From the IMG/VR virus record IMGVR_UViG_3300030380_001335, positions 1 to 34,993 of that record: DNA of 34,993 bases; one strand, written 5' to 3'. The notes beneath the pieces are model-generated. The model was not told the origin of the DNA. It searched no databases and saw only the letters and a list, made by a program, of their open reading frames with translations. This DNA comes from a virus. Positions 24,566 through 30,292 of this stretch are shown here, piece by piece. The translations under genes and the position numbers were made by a program. Every line of letters begins with the position of its first letter. Position 1 is the stretch's first letter.

Positions 24566-24804
24566 ACGGGGCCATAACCCAGCCCACCGGCGGTAGAGCA
24601 TGACCAATGGTATAAACGAGTTGAATCAGAGGTATCCTTACAGGTACAGTACTCTGGGTATGTAGGTAGACGCTACATATAAACACGATAAACGAGAATG
24701 CTCACACTCTATGTGTTCTTCCTGTTTTTTTAACGGGTGAGATTCTAGTTGTCTGTAGAAACATGTACACAATAACAGGTTGGCTCTTTTGGTTAACCTT
24801 TTTT
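24566..24804 (+). ncRNA. Putative structured non-coding RNA, about 239 nt
   Basis: A promoter lies just upstream, an intrinsic terminator closes it, and no usable reading frame is present. Helices seen by eye: CAGAG[G]TA with TACTCTG capped by CCT-TAC-AGG (24627-24656); TATGTAG-N7-CTACATA (24659-24679); AGAAT[G]CTCAC with GTGAGATTCT (24695-24705/24737-24746) enclosing CCTGTT-T5-AACGG(G); TTGT[CT]GTA with TACACAA (24749-24772); then the terminator. The 9-mer ATAAACGAG occurs twice (24612-24620, 24688-24696), once before the first helix and once overlapping the start of the third. No known RNA family is recognised. The boundaries are inferred. Confidence 0.6.
24777..24804 (+). terminator. Intrinsic terminator of the putative RNA
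   Basis: AGGTT (24777-24781) pairs with AACCT (24795-24799) across a 13-nt loop, and six T follow (24799-24804). The stem is short but the T-run is clean. It faces the 3' end of the winged-helix gene. Confidence 0.6.
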
Positions 24805-24960
24805 ATAAAAAAAAAGTAAAGCGGTCCTGCTGATCACCGGTTTGGACTATCTGAAAAACCCAGCAAAAATTTGTGTGAGAGAGGTGTGGGTGTGCGCATG
24901 GGGTAGTGGGGGGCGATATGTCACTTTTCTAGGATGTCAATAGCTAAACGGGCGTTTAGC
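24805..24960. other. Gene-free segment with G-rich run and perfect inverted repeat
   Basis: No frame is supported. It contains an A9 tract, a G-rich run on the plus strand (24871-24915), and a perfect inverted repeat GCTAAAC-GGGC-GTTTAGC (24943-24960). That repeat includes the stop codon of the winged-helix gene, so on the minus strand it forms a 7-bp hairpin at that gene's end. A replication origin next to the winged-helix protein is possible, but there are no obvious iterons or DnaA boxes. Confidence 0.4.
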
Positions 24961-25588
24961 CCTTGTAAGATAGTACGCTTAAACCCTTGTCAATATGCAT
25001 TCGCAACGATTCGAGAGGGGTCCCCGATTCAATTAAGATAGTAAGCCGCGCAAGTTCGGACTCACTTGAGACACTCATCAACAAACTAGTTACTTCCTCG
25101 TTATATATTTGCTTTGATTGCTTCGAGTCTTTACTCTTCGCTTGTTTGCTTATGTCTTTGTTTTTATTCATACGCTTCGCTTTAATCATCATGTTTATTT
25201 CAGCGTTATTATATGGCTCAATTGGGGCTTGAGCTATCCGGCTGGCATCTTCATTACTAATATTATCATCGTATATTATGCGCCGTGTTGCGCCCTTAAT
25301 CATCGTATAATGTCCGCTTATCTTTTTAACTATCTTCAATCTTTGAAGCCGGCTCATGTGATAACTAACAGTTTGTGAAGTAACGCCCAGGTCGTTAGCG
25401 ATTCTATTCAACGATACATGCGAGAAACCCGCCTTATTGCAATAGCTGGATAGTACAATTAATACGCGCAAGCTTCCAAAAGTAAGCGGCTTTTCTAATA
25501 TATGAAGCGGGACTACTGCGAATTTTCTTTGGTCCGGGGCCGGTGTTTTTTCTTTAATCTTTTTTTTCTTTGGGAGGTTGTATTCCAT
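24956..25588 (-). CDS. Winged-helix DNA-binding protein (regulator or replication initiator)
   Basis: 210 residues. A basic N-terminus is followed by a winged helix-turn-helix at about residues 28-95: LTFGSLRVLIVLSSYCNKAG, FSHVSLNRIANDLGVTSQTV, SYHMSRLQRLKIVKKI. This is like HTH_36 domains found in phage and plasmid initiators (lambda O-like) and in some repressors. The C-terminal half has a Lys/Ser/Gln linker and a helix pair. The phage has no other replication initiator and no CI-like repressor, so either role is open. A -10 box (TATAAT) ends six bases before the ATG, so the mRNA may be nearly leaderless. Confidence 0.65.
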   Translation of the reverse strand: MEYNLPKKKKIKEKTPAPDQRKFAVVPLHILEKPLTFGSLRVLIVLSSYCNKAGFSHVSLNRIANDLGVTSQTVSYHMSRLQRLKIVKKISGHYTMIKGATRRIIYDDNISNEDASRIAQAPIEPYNNAEINMMIKAKRMNKNKDISKQAKSKDSKQSKQIYNEEVTSLLMSVSSESELARLTILIESGTPLESLRMHIDKGLSVLSYKG

Positions 25589-25589
25589 A

Positions 25590-25646
25590 CTTTAATTATA
25601 CCTATTCTATTAAAGCTTGCTATATTCGATATCTTTCCGGTATAAT
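25590..25646. promoter_or_regulatory. Divergent early control region with overlapping promoters and inverted repeat
   Basis: Plus strand: TTGCTA (25617-25622), 18-bp spacer, TATAAT (25641-25646) for the early genes. Minus strand: TATAAT (25600-25595) for the winged-helix gene, its poor -35 overlapping the other one. The inverted repeat CTTTAAT-N12-ATTAAAG (25590-25596/25609-25615) straddles the minus -10 box, a natural operator position. Binding of the winged-helix protein here would couple its own control to the early unit; that is inference. Confidence 0.55.
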
Positions 25647-25682
25647 CTTAATATAGGCGCATGGCTTGCCGCGCGTCTTATC

Positions 25683-25700
25683 TTAATAACTATATAAGGA
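25683..25700 (+). repeat. Early leader element, copy 1
   Basis: TTAATAACTATATAAGGA, ending in the AAGGA ribosome site, nine bases before the ATG at 25709. It is identical over 18 bases to 26801-26818 and nearly so to 28835-28851. Confidence 0.8.
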
Positions 25701-25708
25701 CTAAGAAA

Positions 25709-26014
25709 ATGTATCCTAAAAAATTTAATTTTTATCAAGATCCGGGCCATGCGTGGCTGCGGGTTCCATTATCAGAATTGCGCCGTGGCAATTTAATTTC
25801 TAAAATAAGCTCATATTCTTTTATGAATGGAAAATGGGCTTATCTTGAAGAGGATCAGGACGCGCCTCTTTATTTGAATCGACTAGAAGAAGATGGATAC
25901 AAGCCTTTTATTACTTTTGGTTGTATTAATAGAATTATAAGTAATAAACCATCTAAAATTAGAAATTATGCTCGTTTTAATTATATTAAGATTATTTCTA
26001 AGGGGGCTATATAA
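25709..26014 (+). CDS. Early protein of a widespread uncharacterised small family
   Basis: 101 residues from the ATG at 25709, chosen over an in-frame ATG at 25661 because AAGGA of the shared leader stands at the right distance. The pattern QDPGHAWLRVPLSELRRG, KISSYSFMNGKWAYLEED and a central DAPLYLNRLEEDG recalls a small protein common on phages and plasmids (DPGHGWLxVP...YLEEDCDA). It has no known function that I can name. It is the first gene after the early promoter, and it overlaps the next gene by one base (TAATG). Confidence 0.65.
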   Translation: MYPKKFNFYQDPGHAWLRVPLSELRRGNLISKISSYSFMNGKWAYLEEDQDAPLYLNRLEEDGYKPFITFGCINRIISNKPSKIRNYARFNYIKIISKGAI

Positions 26015-26736
26015 TGCAGAATTCTATAATATATCAAGGCCCATCATTGCTAGACGGCTCGCCTATTGTTGTTGTTGCGCTGGTAAAATCTAGCAATAAA
26101 AAAACCGGTGATATGGTCCAAACTTATATCATCCGGGCGGATATGGACCCGCTTAAAGCTTCAAAGTATGGCCTTGATTTTGCCGTATGCGGCGATTGCA
26201 AACACCGGGGCGAAGCGGATCCGGACGGAACCGGGAAGCAAGCTAAAAAACGCTCATGTTATGTAACGTTATTCCATGGCCCCTTACAAGTATATAAAAG
26301 CTTTAAAAAAGGGAACTATAAACCCGCCGGGGATATATCAGGCCTTGCACGTGGCCGCATGGTTCGCCTTGGGACTTACGGCGACCCCGCCGCGGTTCCC
26401 TCGCATATATGGGATGCTTTGCTTAAAGATAGCGCGGGCCATACCGGCTACACTCACCAAAATAATGCACCGGGTGCAGATGTAAGGCCCGACCTTACCA
26501 TGATAAGCGCGGATAGTTTACAAGATGCAAAAATAGCATGGCAAAGCAAGCGCCGCACTTTTAGGATCATAACGGCTGTTAGTGATAAGCAATCGAATGA
26601 AATATTATGTCCCGCATCTGAAGAAGCCGGGCGCAAGGCTCAATGCAATACTTGCAAACTTTGCATGGGATCGCATCAAACTGCGCCCAGCATTGCAATA
26701 GTAGCCCACGGAAACGGCGCCGCTTACATTAATTAG
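26014..26736 (+). CDS. Cys-motif early protein (DUF7227-like)
   Basis: 240 residues. Two Cys groups stand out: CGDC at 59-62 with Cys82 (RSCYVT), and Cys199 with CNTCKLC at 211-217. With MVRLGTYGDPAAVP, HTGYTHQ and SIAIVAHG they match a phage family I recall as DUF7227, of unknown function. The Cys pattern suggests bound zinc or iron-sulfur. Its codons are visibly richer in G and C (GGC, CCG, GCG) than in most of the genome, hinting at recent transfer. It is co-translated with the preceding gene. Confidence 0.65.
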   Translation: MQNSIIYQGPSLLDGSPIVVVALVKSSNKKTGDMVQTYIIRADMDPLKASKYGLDFAVCGDCKHRGEADPDGTGKQAKKRSCYVTLFHGPLQVYKSFKKGNYKPAGDISGLARGRMVRLGTYGDPAAVPSHIWDALLKDSAGHTGYTHQNNAPGADVRPDLTMISADSLQDAKIAWQSKRRTFRIITAVSDKQSNEILCPASEEAGRKAQCNTCKLCMGSHQTAPSIAIVAHGNGAAYIN

Positions 26737-26746
26737 AGTGTTAACT

Positions 26747-26797
26747 CATAAGGTCTGTTATGTTCGGGCCTTATGGGATTATCATTTTAAGATAATC
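26747..26797 (+). promoter_or_regulatory. Tandem perfect hairpins in the early intergenic gap
   Basis: CATAAGG (26747-26753) pairs with CCTTATG (26769-26775), and GATTATC (26777-26783) with GATAATC (26791-26797). Two 7-bp perfect stems stand one base apart, immediately before leader copy 2. There is no T-run, so they are attenuator, processing or protein-binding candidates rather than a standard terminator. A recombinase site is also possible because the recombinase gene is close. Confidence 0.55.
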
Positions 26798-26800
26798 ATA

Positions 26801-26818
26801 TTAATAACTATATAAGGA
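26801..26818 (+). repeat. Early leader element, copy 2
   Basis: TTAATAACTATATAAGGA, the same 18 bases as copy 1, placed eight bases before the ATG at 26827. The following bases are also alike (ATTAATAAAATG versus CTAAGAAAATG). Confidence 0.8.
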
Positions 26819-26826
26819 TTAATAAA

Positions 26827-27027
26827 ATGAATTACAGAAAATTATATTTAGACTTAGCCGATATTATTCTGGCGGATAGCATCGACCGAACCCCGCTCAA
26901 TGTTAAAACATTAGCATATAAAGCCCGGGAAGCTTTAAACCAAAAAGAAAACGCCCCGGCGTTTGATATGGAAACTGAAATCATAGCAATGAATAGATAT
27001 TATAATAAAGGGGTAGATAATGGCTAA
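26827..27027 (+). CDS. Small early protein preceding the recombinase
   Basis: 66 residues: MNYRKLYLDLADIILADSID, then RTPLNVKTLAYKAREALNQK and an acidic end. It is helical and has no known family. The shared leader supplies AAGGA at a good distance. Its last 8 bp overlap the start of the serine recombinase, so it may couple or modulate translation of that gene. Confidence 0.6.
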   Translation: MNYRKLYLDLADIILADSIDRTPLNVKTLAYKAREALNQKENAPAFDMETEIIAMNRYYNKGVDNG

Positions 27028-27739
27028 TTATGTAACTTACTTGCGCGTCTCAACCGATGCGCAAAAACAAAGCGGCTTGGGTATAGACGCACAGCGAGCG
27101 CTTGTGATGTCGCATATAAAGCAGCATCACGGAGAACTTACGGCTGAATTTATCGACTATGAGTCAGGACGGAAAACTAGCGAAATTTCTCGGCCAAATC
27201 TTCATACGGCTTTGCAGTTGGTAGAATATACGCCGGGTTGTAAGTTATTGCTTGCAAAAACAGATAGGATAGCTCGAGACTTGCATTTTATCTCGGGCTT
27301 ATTAAAGCGTAATGTCCCGCTAATTGTTGCCGGACATGAGCAGATGAGCAAGCTTGAATGGCATATGCACGCTATGATAGCTGAACACGAAGCGGATATG
27401 ATATCTCAGAGAACTAAGCAAGCCCTTGCAGAAGCAAAAAAGCGTGGAGTTATACTTGGTGCGCCAAGAGATAAAATAGCCGAGATAAGCGCAAAAGGTG
27501 GAGCATCAACGCATCGCAAGGCTATGGACTATAGACGCAGTGTAGCCCCTCTTATTTTGCAATGTATGAACGATACTACATTACGTAGAACTAGCGACAA
27601 GCGCAGGCCTGACCTTTTCAAGATAGCAGACAGGCTCAATACTTTAGGCATTAAAACAGCAAATGGACGTGAGTTTAACAACTCGCATGTACGTAGAATA
27701 ATTAACTTGGAGAACTTATACAATGCATACAACAGATAA
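27020..27739 (+). CDS. Small serine recombinase (resolvase/invertase type)
   Basis: 239 residues. The catalytic domain is clear: YLRVSTDAQ with Ser11 as nucleophile, GLGIDAQRALV, ESGRKTSEISRPNL, LLLAKTDRIARDLHF with the catalytic Arg, and EWHMHAMIAEHEADMISQRTKQA forming the long E-helix. A short C-terminal helix-turn-helix-like part follows (IADRLNTLGIKTANGREF). It lacks the large zinc/coiled-coil domains of phage serine integrases (over 400 residues), so resolution or inversion is as likely as integration. An attachment site was not identified. Confidence 0.88.
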   Translation: MANYVTYLRVSTDAQKQSGLGIDAQRALVMSHIKQHHGELTAEFIDYESGRKTSEISRPNLHTALQLVEYTPGCKLLLAKTDRIARDLHFISGLLKRNVPLIVAGHEQMSKLEWHMHAMIAEHEADMISQRTKQALAEAKKRGVILGAPRDKIAEISAKGGASTHRKAMDYRRSVAPLILQCMNDTTLRRTSDKRRPDLFKIADRLNTLGIKTANGREFNNSHVRRIINLENLYNAYNR

Positions 27740-28694
27740 AAAAGTAGCAGAAGGTAAACTAACGCCGGATGACATTATGACCGGCAGCACTAGCGCAGCT
27801 ATTATGGGCCACAATCCATTTATGACTGCGAATGATTGTTTGCAAACTGCGATGGATGCAGTAAGCGGCAAGCCCCGGAAAGAACTAACCTTTGAAGCTT
27901 TGCATTGGGGTACACAATTCGAGGTAGATATAATTAAGGAAGCCTGCAAAAGACTTCAAGTTGATGATTATCAAACAAAGTTTGCTAGAGGTTTTACTGC
28001 TGATGATGCCCCTATGGCAGTTAGTCTTGATGCTACGGCAAAAGGGAATGACCAAGTGTTAAATAGTGACTACGAAAATAATATTGTTTGTTACTCTAAT
28101 AACATAAAACTAAGCGGGCGCGGGATCATTGAAGCAAAACTAACCTCGCATGATTCTGAGTTAGAACTGCCTATGTATCGTGGACGTGTGCAATTGCAGA
28201 TGGCTATGGAGATTATGAATTGTGACTGGGGTGTAGTTGCCGTCTTGCATCGTGGCATAAAACTAGTACTACATGTATTTCAACGAGACAAAGAACTTAT
28301 TGAAGACATTAAAGTTGCTGCAATAGACTTTGACCGCAGAGTGCAAAAGTACAAGCAAAACGAAGAGATAGAATGGTATGATTTTACTACTCCAAAATCT
28401 GCTGCTAAGGTATTTGACGAAGCTACCGATGATACTGTAGACTTATCTGACATGGAAAACGATATACAAACCATACAAGAAACTCGCCAAGATATGAAGG
28501 ACTTACAAGAACTACATGATGTAACCACGGCGCGTGTTATGGCCCGTATGGGAGACGCTAAGTACGCCAAGGCAGGCAAATATAATGTGACTTGGGGTGA
28601 GATAAACTACAAGGCAAAACCAGAGACAGTGGTTCCGGCTAAGGAAGCAAGAACTATTCGTGTTAACAAACTGAAGGTAAAAGAAAATGTTTAA
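27723..28694 (+). CDS. YqaJ/lambda-exo-type recombination exonuclease
   Basis: 323 residues. Motifs of the YqaJ viral recombinase nuclease: GSTSAAIMGHNPF near residue 21, FEALHWGTQFE (about 57-67), AVSLDATA with Asp103, IIEAKL with Glu137 and Lys139, and VQLQMAMEIM (about 156-165). Asp103, Glu137 and Lys139 form the PD-(D/E)xK metal site. It would resect double-strand ends 5' to 3' and hand the single strand to the ERF protein two genes downstream. A helical C-terminal extension follows the core. It overlaps the recombinase gene by 17 bp. Confidence 0.85.
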   Translation: MHTTDKKVAEGKLTPDDIMTGSTSAAIMGHNPFMTANDCLQTAMDAVSGKPRKELTFEALHWGTQFEVDIIKEACKRLQVDDYQTKFARGFTADDAPMAVSLDATAKGNDQVLNSDYENNIVCYSNNIKLSGRGIIEAKLTSHDSELELPMYRGRVQLQMAMEIMNCDWGVVAVLHRGIKLVLHVFQRDKELIEDIKVAAIDFDRRVQKYKQNEEIEWYDFTTPKSAAKVFDEATDDTVDLSDMENDIQTIQETRQDMKDLQELHDVTTARVMARMGDAKYAKAGKYNVTWGEINYKAKPETVVPAKEARTIRVNKLKVKENV

Positions 28695-28887
28695 AACAAA
28701 AGATGAGCAAGATGATCACGATTGGTTAGAAGTTATAGCCGGTCGTGAACCAAGTAAAAATGCTGACCCAATAATTATTAGGCAAGCAAAATTAGTAAGG
28801 CAAGCTATTAGAAATAATAAAATGAGAAACATCGTTAAAAACTATATAGGAGATACAGATGGAACAGACAACCTCGGAGATTGCTAA
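28687..28887 (+). CDS. Small protein between exonuclease and ERF
   Basis: 66 residues: an acidic N-terminus (FKTKDEQDDHDWLEVIAGRE), then a basic helix (IIIRQAKLVRQAIRNNKMRN). No family is recognised. It overlaps the exonuclease by 8 bp and ERF by 29 bp, and carries leader copy 3 near its 3' end. A recombination accessory role is suggested only by place. Confidence 0.55.
   Translation: MFKTKDEQDDHDWLEVIAGREPSKNADPIIIRQAKLVRQAIRNNKMRNIVKNYIGDTDGTDNLGDC
28835..28851 (+). repeat. Early leader element, copy 3 (variant)
   Basis: TTAAAAACTATATAGGA, one substitution and one deletion from copies 1 and 2. It lies inside the 3' end of the 66-residue gene, with AGGAG seven bases before the ERF ATG. Confidence 0.7.
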
Positions 28888-29329
28888 GGCATTCGTAGCA
28901 GCACAAAAACAATTTGAAAAAACAGGGTTAGATAGTAAGAACCCACACTTTAGAAATGATTATGCAAGTCTTGCTGCATGTATTGGTGCGGTAAAAGAAG
29001 CCTTAAATGAAAACGGCATAGCATTGGTACAAAAAACCCATGAGTGTGATAAGGGAATAAAAATAGAATCTATATTTTTGCACGAGTCCGGGCAAACTAT
29101 ATCTGGAGGAATATTGATTTTACCTGCTGAAGCAGAAACGCCACAAAAGTATGGTTCAGCGCTTACGTACGCGCGCAGATACTCATTGTTAGCTGCTTGT
29201 GGCATACCGCCAGAAGATAAGTTAGATGATGATGCTGAAATAATAGAAGCAGACGAGAGGAAAAAAGAAGAGGAGCAACAAAAAAAAGAAACAAGGACTC
29301 CTCCACCAGCAAAAAAGTCTGGAGCCTGA
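28859..29329 (+). CDS. erf: ERF-family single-strand annealing protein (zero frame)
   Basis: 156 residues in the unshifted frame. ERF core: IAKAFVAAQKQFEKTGLDSK, NPHFRNDYASLAACIGAVKE, ALNENGIALVQ, then SGGILILPAE and PQKYGSALTYARRYSLLAAC. It anneals complementary single strands, working with the YqaJ nuclease. After the core there is a charged linker (EEEQQKKETRTPPPAKK) and the frame stops at once, giving a shorter C-terminus than usual. A slippery A AAA AAG in phase at 29311-29317 would shift ribosomes into an 80-codon -1 frame, for a 233-residue product. Confidence 0.88.
   Translation: MEQTTSEIAKAFVAAQKQFEKTGLDSKNPHFRNDYASLAACIGAVKEALNENGIALVQKTHECDKGIKIESIFLHESGQTISGGILILPAEAETPQKYGSALTYARRYSLLAACGIPPEDKLDDDAEIIEADERKKEEEQQKKETRTPPPAKKSGA
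29311..29317 (+). promoter_or_regulatory. Candidate -1 ribosomal frameshift site A AAA AAG
   Basis: The heptamer lies in the correct zero-frame phase (GCA AAA AAG). Upstream is an AAGGA that could act as an internal Shine-Dalgarno element. Downstream a hairpin is possible: TGGA(29320-29323)/TCCA(29346-29349) around GCC/GGC. The alternative is a one-base error in the A6 run. Confidence 0.55.
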
Positions 29330-29373
29330 ATCTGCCGGGCAAAGATCCAAAAGTATTAGCAGATGAGTACGAA

Positions 29374-29559
29374 GTGGCTCCTGAGTTTATTAGGGTTGCA
29401 AACGCCTGTGAGGTATCTAGCAAGATTGACCAAAATAAAAAGAAAGCTTATATTAAAAAGCTTATAAGTATTAACAAGCTTAATTTTGAAAGATTAATAG
29501 ATTCTGAGCAATTAAGAATTACAAATGAAATTGACGACATAATACGGAGATTGAAATGA
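29374..29559 (+). CDS. Downstream frame: ERF C-terminal extension by frameshift, or separate 61-residue protein
   Basis: As an independent gene it would start at GTG 29374 without a good ribosome site. The same frame is open back into ERF and reads VWSLNLPGKDPKVLADEYE before the GTG, which looks like protein sequence joined to the ERF linker. The body is helical and basic (SSKIDQNKKKAYIKKLISIN, RITNEIDDIIRRLK). It ends in an ATGA overlap with the next gene, so translation does seem to reach this stop. A frameshift fusion, or a sequencing indel restoring one gene, explains it better than an independent start. Confidence 0.55.
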   Translation: MAPEFIRVANACEVSSKIDQNKKKAYIKKLISINKLNFERLIDSEQLRITNEIDDIIRRLK

Positions 29560-29822
29560 ATACTAATTTAGATGAATCTTTGTCAATACAAGCTACCCCT
29601 TTACTAGATATTCCTATGGCTCCTTTGTTGCAATCAATATTAAATCAGGCAGTGCATGATGCAATTAGGTTAAAAATTACTAATCAACACAAAATTGACG
29701 CAACTGAATGGTTATGTGATGAAGACAATCCAATGTTGCAATTATGTTTGTCTGCGTGTAGTCTAAACTATGAATACATTATAAGGAAAGTAGCAAAACA
29801 AGGATGGAACCTCAATTTGTAG
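29556..29822 (+). CDS. Small early protein, unknown function
   Basis: 88 residues: SIQATPLLDIPMAPLLQSIL, NQAVHDAIRLKITNQHKIDA, TEWLCDEDNPMLQLCLSACS. It is mainly helical with three Cys. No family is recognised. It is coupled to the frame upstream by ATGA and overlaps the next small gene by 19 bp. Confidence 0.55.
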   Translation: MNTNLDESLSIQATPLLDIPMAPLLQSILNQAVHDAIRLKITNQHKIDATEWLCDEDNPMLQLCLSACSLNYEYIIRKVAKQGWNLNL

Positions 29823-29974
29823 TTGTCGATGAGTATGGTGAAAGTCTTCGTGCATTTTATACACGAGAATCTGCGGAGGCTTTTGTCAAATTACGTCCAG
29901 AATGTAAGATAAATGAGCCACATGTCATGTCACAAGAAGAATTTGATACATTATTTGGCGACCCCCCGTTCTGA
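29804..29974 (+). CDS. 56-residue last gene of the early unit
   Basis: Starts MEPQFVVVDEYGESLRAFYT, continues RESAEAFVKLRPECKINEPH and ends FGDPPF. It looks like a small mixed alpha/beta fold. AAGGA is immediately before the ATG, inside the preceding gene. No family is recognised. It ends the plus-strand unit about 70 bases before a terminator. Confidence 0.5.
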   Translation: MEPQFVVVDEYGESLRAFYTRESAEAFVKLRPECKINEPHVMSQEEFDTLFGDPPF

Positions 29975-30045
29975 GCTGTCACAAAGCCCACCACGCAACT
30001 TTAGTAATAATATGATAGTAACCCCTCAAGTACATAAAGAACGTG

Positions 30046-30075
30046 CGACAGAGGCTTATGTGTGAGGTCGTTTTT
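30046..30075 (+). terminator. Early-unit terminator between converging units
   Basis: CGAC (30046-30049) pairs with GTCG (30067-30070), followed by T5 (30071-30075). The stem is only 4-5 bp with a long loop, so strength is doubtful, but the site is right: the plus and minus units converge here. The 99-bp gap 29975-30073 shows nothing else. Confidence 0.45.
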
Positions 30076-30292
30076 AGTGTATAGCCTTAGGTTTTGGCTC
30101 AACGAGATATAAATCTGCACCTTCGCAGTGAATCAGTAAATAATCATCCTCTTGATCGGAAAAAAATATTCTAATCATAGATTGTTTATCATCTTCTAAC
30201 AATTCTACGTTCCAAATTTTCTTACCAGTCAATTTATCTAAAGTTTCTGCTTGATTTTCATCGGCTTCGTTTATACTATTTTCTTGATCCAT
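30074..30292 (-). CDS. Small acidic protein, last gene of the minus-strand operon
   Basis: 72 residues from the ATG at 30292; a longer in-frame start at 30349 would overlap the phosphoesterase by 79 bp and is less likely. It is acidic: ENSINEADENQAETLDKLTG, KKIWNVELLEDDKQ, then strands MIRIFFSDQ and DYLLIHCEGADLYLVEP. No family is recognised. It overlaps the phosphoesterase gene by 22 bp, so it may be a partner or simply share its mRNA. Confidence 0.55.
   Translation of the reverse strand: MDQENSINEADENQAETLDKLTGKKIWNVELLEDDKQSMIRIFFSDQEDDYLLIHCEGADLYLVEPKPKAIH

Noticed and set aside
24568-24640. tRNA-like segment (GGTAGAGC resembling a D-arm, GTTGAATC resembling a T-arm)
   Set aside because: No acceptor stem pairs, the D-stem has a mismatch and there is no five-pair anticodon stem. 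It is not a canonical tRNA, though it could be part of the structured RNA.
24871-24917. G-quadruplex candidate in the G-rich run
   Set aside because: Only three separated runs of three or more G are present; a fourth would need splitting the G6 run with no loop. Weak.
25661-25708. Upstream in-frame ATG for the first early gene
   Set aside because: It would start almost at the predicted transcription start and has no ribosome site. The shared leader supplies AAGGA for the ATG at 25709.
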